DNA from: Curtobacterium sp. UCD-KPL2560
GTDB taxonomy: Bacteria; Actinomycetota; Actinomycetes; Actinomycetales; Microbacteriaceae
DNA: 43,100 nucleotides
Direction of reading: 5' to 3'
Assembly: GCF_001705035.1 (NCBI RefSeq)
Contig: NZ_MCIG01000020.1
Span: 1 to 43,100 of the forward strand
The notes below the pieces were generated by a model. It worked only from the letters and a program-made list of their open reading frames with translations, made no database searches and was not told the origin of the DNA. This document shows, piece after piece, positions 7,674 through 14,501 of this stretch. Position numbers and translations under genes: made by a program. Position 1 is the first letter of the stretch, and every line of letters starts with the position of its first letter.

Positions 7674-8968
7674 CCACCCGACGGCCGGGCATCGTGCACC
7701 TCGGCGTGGGTGCCTTCGCCCGCGCGCACCTCGCCTGGTACACGCAGCGGGCGGCGGGCGTGCCGTGGGGCATCACCGCGTTCACCGGACGTTCGGCGCA
7801 CGCGGCCGAGGCGCTCGCCGCGCAGGACTGCCGGTACACGCTCGTCACCCGGGCCGCGGCCGGGGACACCGCCGAGGTCGTCGACGCGATCGTCGCCGCG
7901 CACCCCGGCAGCGACGACGAGGCCTGGAGGCGCGCGGTCGCGTCCGCCGACACGAGCATCGTGACGCTGACGGTCACCGAGGCCGGCTACCGCGCGGACT
8001 CCGACGTCCCGGCCCGCCTGGTCGACGGGCTCGCGGCGCGACGGGACGCCGGCGGTGGGCGGATCGCGCTCGTCAGCCTCGACAACCTGACGCACAACGG
8101 CGAGGTGCTCCGGCGGGCGGTGGCATCGGCTGTCGACGACGCGGCGCTGCGCACCTGGGTCGACGAGCACGTGGCGTTCCCGTCGTCGATGGTCGACCGG
8201 ATCACCCCGGCGACGACCGACGCGGACGTCGCGGGCCTCGCCGACCTGCCGGGGGCGCTGCCCGGCGACCGGGTGCCCGTGGTCACCGAGCCGTTCGCCG
8301 AGTGGGTGCTCGAGGACGCCTTCACCGGGGTCGACCGACCGGCGTGGGAGACCGCCGGGGTCCGACTCGTCGGTGACGTCACGCCCTTCGAGCAGCGCAA
8401 GCTCTGGCTGCTCAACGGCGCGCACTCGGTGCTCGCGTACCTCGGGATGTTCCTCGGGCACGAGACGGTGGCCGAGGCGGTGGGCGATCCGCGCTGCCGT
8501 GCCGCCGTCGACCAGCTGTGGGACGAGGCCTCGGCGGAGCTCACGCTGCCGGCCGACGAGACCACCGCGGCCCGGGCAGCGCTCCTCGGACGGTTCGCGA
8601 ACCCGCGCATCCGGCACACCCTCCGCCAGATCGCCGCCGGGGGTTCCGAGAAGCTGCCCGTCCGGGTCGTCGACGTCGTGCGCCGACGACGCGACCGCGA
8701 CCCGGACGCGGGCATCGGCCCGGGTGCCGCGACCGCGATCGCCGCCTGGTGGCTGCACTGCACCGAGCAGCCCGCGCTCGTGACCGACCCCGGTGCGCCC
8801 GGGCCAGACTCGGACCTGCACGCCGTGCTCGCCGTGATCGCACCCGACCTCGACACCACGCCCGTGGTCGCCGCCGTGACGGCGGCCGCCGACCGCATCC
8901 GAGCCGCGGCGCACGACACCGGCAGCGCCGCCGGCAGCCCACGCACCGACGAAGGAGTCCACGCATGA
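7670..8968 (+). CDS. Mannitol dehydrogenase-family oxidoreductase, fructuronate reductase (UxuB)-like
   Basis: A 432-residue polyol-specific long-chain dehydrogenase. The NAD-binding N-terminus HLGVGAFARAH is at residues 10-20. The catalytic pattern Lys-x4-Asn-x2-His is present as Lys244, Asn249 and His252 (KLWLLNGAH). The conserved EPFAEWVLED segment lies near residues 207-216. The family interconverts D-mannitol/fructose, D-mannonate/D-fructuronate or D-altronate/tagaturonate. The mannonate dehydratase gene directly downstream points to D-fructuronate/D-mannonate. The start GTG at 7670 overlaps the upstream TGA (GTGA), and the open frame upstream of it is only antisense-like noise within the TIM-barrel gene. 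No uronate isomerase is present to make fructuronate from glucuronate. Confidence 0.87.
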   Translation: MTTRRPGIVHLGVGAFARAHLAWYTQRAAGVPWGITAFTGRSAHAAEALAAQDCRYTLVTRAAAGDTAEVVDAIVAAHPGSDDEAWRRAVASADTSIVTLTVTEAGYRADSDVPARLVDGLAARRDAGGGRIALVSLDNLTHNGEVLRRAVASAVDDAALRTWVDEHVAFPSSMVDRITPATTDADVAGLADLPGALPGDRVPVVTEPFAEWVLEDAFTGVDRPAWETAGVRLVGDVTPFEQRKLWLLNGAHSVLAYLGMFLGHETVAEAVGDPRCRAAVDQLWDEASAELTLPADETTAARAALLGRFANPRIRHTLRQIAAGGSEKLPVRVVDVVRRRRDRDPDAGIGPGAATAIAAWWLHCTEQPALVTDPGAPGPDSDLHAVLAVIAPDLDTTPVVAAVTAAADRIRAAAHDTGSAAGSPRTDEGVHA

Positions 8969-10329
8969 CCGACGCGAGCACGACCGGCACCACGAACCCC
9001 GCAGCACCGGTCCCCGGCGCGACCGACGGCGGTGCCGCGACCGACCCGACGGCCGGGCGGCCCGACACCTGGGCGTCGACCGACCGCGGGCAGCTCATCG
9101 ACCGCGCCGAGGTCGTCGTCACGAGCCCCGACCGCAACTTCGTGACGCTGAAGATCACCACCGTCGACGGGGTCACCGGACTCGGCGACGCGACGCTGAA
9201 CGGTCGCGAGCTCGCCGTGGCGGCGTACCTGGCCGAGCACGTCGTCCCCCTGCTCGTCGGGCGCGACGCCAGCCGGATCGAGGACGCCTGGCAGTTCCTG
9301 TACCGCTCGTCGTACTGGCGCCGCGGCCCGGTCACGATGGCCGCGATCGCCGCCGTCGACATGGCGCTCTGGGACGTCAAGGCCAAGGTCGCGGGGATGC
9401 CGCTGTACCAGCTGCTCGGCGGGGCGTCGCGGACCGGCCTCATGGCGTACGGGCACGCCTCGGGCAAGGAGCTCCCGGAGCTGTTCGACTCGATCCGGGA
9501 GCACCAGGCTGAGGGCTACCGGTCCATCCGCGTCCAGACCGGCGTCCCCGGGCTCGAGAGCATCTACGGCATCGCGTCGAACCGCACGACCGAGGGCAAC
9601 GCGGGTGTCCGGTACGACTTCGAGCCGGCGCAGCGCGGGGCGTACCCGGCGATGGAGGACTGGGACACCCGCGCCTACCTCCGGCACGTGCCGACCGTGT
9701 TCGAGGCGGTCCGCAACGAGTTCGGCCCCGAACTGCCCCTGCTGCACGACGGTCACCACCGGATGACCCCGTTGCAGGCCGCGAAGCTCGGCAAGTCCCT
9801 CGAGCCCTACGACCTGTTCTGGCTCGAGGACTGCACTCCGGCCGAGAACCAGGAGGCACTCAAGCTCGTCCGGCAGCACACCACGACGCCGCTCGCGATC
9901 GGCGAGGTGTTCAACACGATCTGGGACTTCAAGGACGTCATCCGCGACCAGCTCATCGACTACGTCCGCGGTGCCGTGACGCACATGGGCGGGGTGACGC
10001 CGCTCCGCAAGACGATGGACTACGCGGCGTTGTACCAGGTGAAGTCCGGGTTCCACGGCCCGACCGACATCTCACCGGTGGGGCTCGCGGCGCAGATGCA
10101 CCTCGGGCTCGCGATCCACAACTTCGGCATCCAGGAGTACATGCAGCACGGGCCGCGCACGAACCAGGTGTTCCGGCAGACGTCCACCTTCACCGACGGC
10201 TACCTGCACCCCGGCGACGAGCCCGGCCTGGGGGTGTCCCTCGACGTCGACGAGGCGGGGAAGTACCCCTACGAGCAGGCGTACCTGCCGTTCAACCGCC
10301 TGGCCGACGGCACCGTCCACGACTGGTAG
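8965..10329 (+). CDS. manD: D-mannonate dehydratase, ManD type (enolase superfamily)
   Basis: A 454-residue protein of the mandelate-racemase/enolase superfamily, ManD (RspA-like) branch. Mg ligands are visible as Asp262 (LLHDGHH), Glu288 (WLEDCTP) and Glu314 (AIGEVFN), with catalytic candidates His264 and His364 (FHGPTDISP). The product would be 2-keto-3-deoxygluconate. ManD is unrelated to the UxuA dehydratase of enteric bacteria. The first 35-40 residues are a Thr/Ala/Gly/Pro-rich extension that the family does not need; ATG 8965 is still preferred because it has GAAGGAG upstream and overlaps the UxuB-like stop as ATGA. Last gene of the operon. Some ManD proteins prefer D-gluconate, so the substrate needs the neighbours for support. 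Confidence 0.92.
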   Translation: MTDASTTGTTNPAAPVPGATDGGAATDPTAGRPDTWASTDRGQLIDRAEVVVTSPDRNFVTLKITTVDGVTGLGDATLNGRELAVAAYLAEHVVPLLVGRDASRIEDAWQFLYRSSYWRRGPVTMAAIAAVDMALWDVKAKVAGMPLYQLLGGASRTGLMAYGHASGKELPELFDSIREHQAEGYRSIRVQTGVPGLESIYGIASNRTTEGNAGVRYDFEPAQRGAYPAMEDWDTRAYLRHVPTVFEAVRNEFGPELPLLHDGHHRMTPLQAAKLGKSLEPYDLFWLEDCTPAENQEALKLVRQHTTTPLAIGEVFNTIWDFKDVIRDQLIDYVRGAVTHMGGVTPLRKTMDYAALYQVKSGFHGPTDISPVGLAAQMHLGLAIHNFGIQEYMQHGPRTNQVFRQTSTFTDGYLHPGDEPGLGVSLDVDEAGKYPYEQAYLPFNRLADGTVHDW

Positions 10330-10348
10330 CGCACCGTGGCACCCGGGG

Positions 10349-10354
10349 CATGCT
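10349..10354 (+). promoter_or_regulatory. -10 box of a leaderless transcript (coiled-coil gene)
   Basis: CATGCT ends six nucleotides before the ATG at 10361, the spacing expected if transcription starts at the A of the start codon. No convincing Shine-Dalgarno site is present. Confidence 0.45.
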
Positions 10355-10360
10355 GGGGCG

Positions 10361-11293
10361 ATGGAGTTCGCGGACGTGGCGAGGGAACTGCTCCTCGTCG
10401 CGCCCGCCGACTTCGTCCGTGAGCGCACCGCCCGGCAGCGGGCCGTCCGCGCGGACGACCGTCCCCTCGCGACCCGGATCGGCGGGCTCCGGAAACCCGC
10501 ACCCGCGGCCTGGGTCGTCGACCTGCTCGCGCACGACGGCGCGCTCGACGAGGCCGTGGGTCTCGGGCCGTCGATCCGGCAGGCCCAGGCGGACGCCGAC
10601 CCGGACGCCATCCGGCAGCTCCGACGGCAGCGGTCCGTGGTCGTCGACGCCGTCGTGCGCGCCGGGGCCGACCGCGCGGCCGACGCCGGGCACCCGGTGA
10701 CCTCGGCGGTCCTCGACCAGGTCCGCGCGACCGTCGAGGCCGCGATGGTCGACCCGCACGCCGGTGCCGCCGTCCGCTCGGGGCTGCTCGTCCGTGCCCT
10801 GGAGAGCGCCGGGTTCGATGCGGTCGACCTCGACGGTGCGCTCGCCGACCCCGACGCCGTGCCGGAGGCGTGGTCCGGCTCGGACGCGGAACCCATCCCG
10901 ATCGAGAGCGCGCGCCGGTCCCGGCAAGCGGGTCGCGCCGCCACCACGACGCACCAGCAGCCGCAGCACCACCAGGACGAGCGCCGGCAACAGCACCACC
11001 AGCGCGAGCGCGAGCAGCAGGAGCACGAGCGGGCACAGCAGGAGCACGCCGCCCGCGAGGCGGAGGCCACCGCCCGTGCCGAGTCCCGCACCGCCGACGC
11101 CGCCCTCGACGCCGCGGAGTCCGACCTCGAGCGCGCGGAGGAACGCCGGGCCGACCTCGAACGCCGGCTCGCCGACGCGGCCGCCGCGGTCGAGCGCGCC
11201 GAGCGGGCCCGGGACGCCGCGGCCGAGGCGAGCGACCGCGCCCGCGACCTCCTGCGCGCCGCCCAGCACCACCGACGCGACGTCGGACGCTGA
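10361..11293 (+). CDS. Conserved actinobacterial hypothetical protein with Gln/His-rich and coiled-coil C-terminus
   Basis: A 310-residue protein of unknown function. Residues 1-185 are a compact helical part with a LRKPAPAAWVVDLLA segment that I recognise from uncharacterised actinobacterial proteins. Residues about 195-235 are extremely rich in Gln, His, Arg and Glu. Residues about 235-305 are an Ala/Glu/Arg heptad pattern, almost certainly a long coiled coil. No signal peptide or membrane segment. The start ATG 10361 follows CATGCT by six bases and fits a leaderless transcript. The CAG/CAC-rich Gln/His tract resembles in composition the CACCAG microsatellite just after the stop, so slippage may have shaped both. 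Confidence 0.75.
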   Translation: MEFADVARELLLVAPADFVRERTARQRAVRADDRPLATRIGGLRKPAPAAWVVDLLAHDGALDEAVGLGPSIRQAQADADPDAIRQLRRQRSVVVDAVVRAGADRAADAGHPVTSAVLDQVRATVEAAMVDPHAGAAVRSGLLVRALESAGFDAVDLDGALADPDAVPEAWSGSDAEPIPIESARRSRQAGRAATTTHQQPQHHQDERRQQHHQREREQQEHERAQQEHAAREAEATARAESRTADAALDAAESDLERAEERRADLERRLADAAAAVERAERARDAAAEASDRARDLLRAAQHHRRDVGR

Positions 11294-11308
11294 CGGAGTA
11301 CCACGCAG

Positions 11309-11367
11309 CACCAGCACCAGCACCAGCACCAGCACCAGCACCAGCACCAGCACCAGCACCAGCACCA
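11309..11367. repeat. CACCAG hexanucleotide microsatellite
   Basis: Nine perfect tandem copies of CACCAG (11309-11362) plus a partial tenth unit. It begins 15 bp after the stop of the coiled-coil gene and ends about 40 bp before the -10 box of rplY. Read in the three forward frames it would encode His-Gln, Thr-Ser or Pro-Ala repeats, but no start in good context precedes it. Confidence 0.9.
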
Positions 11368-11404
11368 CCGCCCCCGCGGTACGACACGCCCGGGACGGTA
11401 CTGG

Positions 11405-11574
11405 TAGAGTGGCGCACGACTTCGGCGAGGGTCGCGTTCGCGCGGCCGTGATCGACGCGGCGGATGCCCGGCAAGCTCTGGGAACGTTCCTCACGCGTGC
11501 ACGCGTTCGAGTTGCAACACCACAGACCCCACGATGCCGGCACCCCGGTGTCGCCCACGAGACCAGGAGGCACC
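11405..11574 (+). promoter_or_regulatory. rplY promoter (-10 box) and long 5' leader
   Basis: TAGAGT at 11405-11410 is a good -10 box; ACGACA at 11381-11386 may be the -35 (18-bp spacer). The leader of about 158 nt to the rplY start holds inverted repeats, among them GGAACGTTCC (11481-11490) and ACGCGTGCACGCGT (11493-11506). Long leaders of ribosomal-protein genes are often regulatory, but I recognise no known RNA family. Confidence 0.5.
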
Positions 11575-12207
11575 ATGGCCGACTACACCACGCTCGCAGT
11601 CGAGATCCGCACCAAGTTCGGCAAGGGTGCGGCCCGCAAGCTCCGCGCCGCCGACAAGATCCCCGCCGTCATCTACGGCCACGGCACCGAGCCGCAGCAC
11701 GTGTCGCTGCCGGGCCACGAGACGATGCTCCTCGTCCGCACCGCGAACGCGGTCGTGGACCTCGACATCGAGGGCACCTCGCAGCTCGCCCTCGTCAAGG
11801 ACGTCCAGCGTGACCCGGTGCGCCAGATCATCGAGCACATCGACCTCGTCGTCGTGCGTCGTGGCGAGAAGGTCACGGTCGACGTGCCCGTCGTCGTGAC
11901 CGGTGAGTCCTTCTCCGGCACCATCCACGTGCAGGACCTCTCCTCGGTCTCGCTCCTGGTCGAGGCGACCAACATCCCCGAGCACGTGACGGTCGACGTC
12001 GAGGGCCTCGAGGACGGCACGCAGGTCCTGGCGTCGCAGCTCGAGCTGCCCGCCGGCGCCGAGCTCGAGACCGACGGCGAGGCGCTCGTCGTCCAGATCG
12101 TCACCCCGCGTGGCACCGCCGACGACGACGCCGCCGACGAGGCAGCTGCCGAGGCCGGCGCCGAGGCGGGTGCCGAGGGCGGCTCCGCCCCGGTCGACTC
12201 CGAGTAA
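11575..12207 (+). CDS. rplY: 50S ribosomal protein L25 / general stress protein Ctc
   Basis: A 210-residue L25 protein of the long Ctc type. The N-terminal half (residues 1-90) is the 5S rRNA-binding L25 beta-barrel (starting ADYTTLAVEIRTKFGKGAARKLR and passing through PAVIYGHG), and the C-terminal half is the TL5/Ctc beta domain. The last 35 residues are Ala/Glu/Gly/Asp-rich, a usual acidic tail. ATG 11575 follows a strong AGGAGG site; the open frame upstream is not needed. The pth gene starts 31 bp after the stop, the classic rplY-pth pair, so both are probably co-transcribed. Confidence 0.95.
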   Translation: MADYTTLAVEIRTKFGKGAARKLRAADKIPAVIYGHGTEPQHVSLPGHETMLLVRTANAVVDLDIEGTSQLALVKDVQRDPVRQIIEHIDLVVVRRGEKVTVDVPVVVTGESFSGTIHVQDLSSVSLLVEATNIPEHVTVDVEGLEDGTQVLASQLELPAGAELETDGEALVVQIVTPRGTADDDAADEAAAEAGAEAGAEGGSAPVDSE

Positions 12208-12238
12208 GCACACCCTCGCGGACGTCTGGCCGACGCTG

Positions 12239-12823
12239 ATGGCAGTGGACACGCTCGTCGTGGTCGGGCTCGGGAACCCCGGGCCCGGCTACGCGGGCAA
12301 CCGCCACAACGTCGGCCAGATGGTCCTCGACGAACTCGCCGCCCGCATGGGTGCGACGTTCAAGAAGCACAAGACGCCGAACCAGGTCGCCGAGGGGCGT
12401 CTGGTCCCCGGCGGCACCAGGATCGTCCTCGCGAAGCCGGGGTCGTTCATGAACACCTCCGGCGGACCCGTCTCGAGCGTCCTCGGGTTCTACAGCGCCA
12501 CCCCCGCCGAGCTCGTGGTCGTGCACGACGAGCTCGACCTGCCGTTCGACACCGTCCGTCTCAAGGGCAGCGGCGGTCACGGCGGGCACAACGGCCTGCG
12601 CGACATCATCAAGGCGACCGGCACGAACGAGTTCTCCCGGGTGCGGATCGGCATCGGCCGTCCCCCGGGTCGACAGGACCCCGCAGACTACGTCCTCCGC
12701 GACTTCTCGCCGACCGAGAAGAAGACGCTGCCGAACCTCATCGCCGACGGCGCGGACGCGGTCGAGGCGATCGCGGAGCTCGGGCTCCTCGCCGCGCAGC
12801 AGCGCGTCCACGCCCCCTCCTGA
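12239..12823 (+). CDS. pth: Peptidyl-tRNA hydrolase
   Basis: A 194-residue cytoplasmic enzyme that frees tRNA from peptidyl-tRNA dropped by stalled ribosomes. Family motifs are complete: GLGNPGPGYAGNRHNVG with the catalytic His and the substrate-contacting Asn residues, MNTSGGPV, VHDELDLPFD with the conserved Asp, and GGHGGHNGLRDI. Length is normal. ATG 12239 is selected because family proteins begin a few residues before the GLGNPG motif; a longer open frame overlapping rplY is a shadow. No own promoter is obvious, and co-transcription with rplY is likely. The gap that follows contains a 26-bp direct repeat. Confidence 0.95.
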   Translation: MAVDTLVVVGLGNPGPGYAGNRHNVGQMVLDELAARMGATFKKHKTPNQVAEGRLVPGGTRIVLAKPGSFMNTSGGPVSSVLGFYSATPAELVVVHDELDLPFDTVRLKGSGGHGGHNGLRDIIKATGTNEFSRVRIGIGRPPGRQDPADYVLRDFSPTEKKTLPNLIADGADAVEAIAELGLLAAQQRVHAPS

Positions 12824-12882
12824 TCGGCGTCGGCGGACCGGGCTCCGCACGCGCGTCGGACCGGCCGGGAGGCGCACCCCGC

Positions 12883-12964
12883 GTCCGTCCCGCCGGCTGC
12901 GGTCCGGCAGCGGTGGCCGGTGCCGAGGCGCGCCCGGGGTCCGTCCCGCCGGCTGCGGTCCGGC
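12883..12964. repeat. 26-bp direct repeat in the pth-downstream gap
   Basis: Identical 26-bp copies at 12883-12908 and 12939-12964, each preceded by a GAGGCGC-type sequence (12869-12875 and 12925-12931). The rest of 12824-13109 shows a GGTCCCC/GGGGACC-type inverted pair (13025-13047) and no gene. Confidence 0.7.
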
Positions 12965-13109
12965 GCTCCACCGGCACCGCAGGGCACACGGCACGGGTGC
13001 CCTGCTGACCGGAGGACGCGTCCGTGGTCCCCGAACGGGGGGACCACGTCGTCCCCCGCCCGTCAGTACGGTCTGCGGCGGAGGAGCGTCCTCCACGAGG
13101 GGGACCACC

Positions 13110-14420
13110 ATGGGGCGAAGCGCCCGGACGCCGCGACACGTCGCGACCGGACGACCGACGACACCGGGCCGGAGCGGTCCGAGCGTCGGGCGGGCGGTGT
13201 CCCGCACCGTCCTGGCCGTCGGCGCAGCGGTGCTCGCGGTCGTCCTGGCCGGAGCGGGTGCCGCGCTGGCCGACGGGGCCGGTTCCTCGACGAGCGAGAC
13301 GTGGACGCCGACGCGTGCGGACGTGTCCGCTCCGCCCGTCGCCTCGTCCTTCACGGCGCCGAACGACGTCCACGTCGACGCCGACGGGTCGGTGCTCGTC
13401 GCCGACCTCGCCGGGAACGGCGTGCTCCGACGGAGCACCACCGGGGTGTGGAGCGTCGTCGCCCCGTTCGGCACCGGACAACGGGACATGTGGAACCCGT
13501 CCGCCGTGACCACCACTCCGGACGGCCGGGTCCTGGTCGCCGAGGCGGGTCGCCCGGCCCTCGCGACGGTCGACCCGGGATCGGGGGCCGTGACGCGACA
13601 GGCCGCCCCGCCGGTGCAGGGTCAGGTCGCCGGACTCGCGGTGGACGGCACGACCGTGTTCGCCGCGGTGCCGGGCAGCGGACGCCTCTGGACGACGCAG
13701 CTCGGCTCCGACACCTGGACGACGGTCGCCGGCCCCTGGCAGGACCCGGCCGGCGTCGCACGCTCCGCCGACGGGACGGTCCTCACGGTCACCGATGCCG
13801 GGACGGACGACGTCTGGCGGCTCGACCGCGCGACGGGGGCGGTCGTGTCCCTCGGGTTCCCCCGGCACGCGGGCAGCGTGCTGCGGGGCGTGGCCGTCGA
13901 CGGCGGCGACGTCTTCGTCGTGGACAACGGCGCGGGCCGGGTCTGGGCGCGGACGGGCGGTTCCTGGTCGGTGGCGTTCTCCACCGCGCCCGACGGGACG
14001 GCGCTGGTGAACCCCACGGGCGTGTCCGTCGGCGCGGACCGCTCCCTCGCGGTCGCGGACTACAACCGGCAGCGCATCGTCACGGCGACGTCCTCCGGGC
14101 GGCCGGTGCCGGTCCCGTCCGCAACGCCCAGCGCCGACCCGACGACCGCCCCGACCGCCGCGGCGTCGCCGGGCCCGTCGGCGACCCGCGCCGCCGATTC
14201 GACCGCCCCGGCGACCGCCCTGCCGACCGCAGCGAGCGGCACGACCGGCACCGTGCCTCCCGGCCGTGGCCCGGTGGCGTCGGGACCGGCCGACGGTCCG
14301 CACCACGCGCGCGACCTCGCCTGGACCGGCAGCGGGCCGGTCGTCCCCGTCCTCGTGCTCGCCGGGTCCCTCGTGCTGCTCGGGACGGCGGGGATCGTCG
14401 CCCGACGACGTCGGGCCTGA
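13110..14420 (+). CDS. Secreted beta-propeller (NHL/SMP-30-like) protein with LAXTG sortase anchor
   Basis: A 436-residue exported protein. A basic N-region and hydrophobic core (residues 32-53) form a signal peptide with likely cleavage after ALA54. Residues about 65-330 contain repeated segments of the form VDADGSVLVADLAGNGVLR, VAVDGGDVFVVDNGAGRVW and VSVGADRSLAVADYNRQRI, the pattern of NHL-like propeller blades. A Pro/Thr/Ala/Ser-rich wall-spanning linker follows. The C-terminus has LAWTG (403-407), a hydrophobic helix and an RRRR tail, a cell-wall sorting signal of the LAXTG kind used by class E sortases. No sortase gene is in the window. Function unknown; a surface scaffold or lyase/lactonase-like fold is possible. 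Confidence 0.82.
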   Translation: MGRSARTPRHVATGRPTTPGRSGPSVGRAVSRTVLAVGAAVLAVVLAGAGAALADGAGSSTSETWTPTRADVSAPPVASSFTAPNDVHVDADGSVLVADLAGNGVLRRSTTGVWSVVAPFGTGQRDMWNPSAVTTTPDGRVLVAEAGRPALATVDPGSGAVTRQAAPPVQGQVAGLAVDGTTVFAAVPGSGRLWTTQLGSDTWTTVAGPWQDPAGVARSADGTVLTVTDAGTDDVWRLDRATGAVVSLGFPRHAGSVLRGVAVDGGDVFVVDNGAGRVWARTGGSWSVAFSTAPDGTALVNPTGVSVGADRSLAVADYNRQRIVTATSSGRPVPVPSATPSADPTTAPTAAASPGPSATRAADSTAPATALPTAASGTTGTVPPGRGPVASGPADGPHHARDLAWTGSGPVVPVLVLAGSLVLLGTAGIVARRRRA

Positions 14421-14488
14421 CACCGGAGCAGCACGGGGCGGTGTGTTCGCCCGTCGCGCACGCCGCGCCCGCTGTCGGAGGGCGCCGG

Positions 14489-14494
14489 TACCAT
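14489..14494 (+). promoter_or_regulatory. -10 box of mfd (leaderless)
   Basis: TACCAT ends seven nucleotides before the GTG at 14502, so transcription should start at or one base from the start codon. No Shine-Dalgarno site is present. Confidence 0.6.
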
Positions 14495-14501
14495 CTCCTG
14501 A

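Noticed and set aside
11294-11813. Coding use of the CACCAG repeat as a His-Gln, Thr-Ser or Pro-Ala repeat protein
   Set aside because: The stop of the coiled-coil gene precedes it, no start with a ribosome site is present, and the frames run over the rplY promoter and gene.
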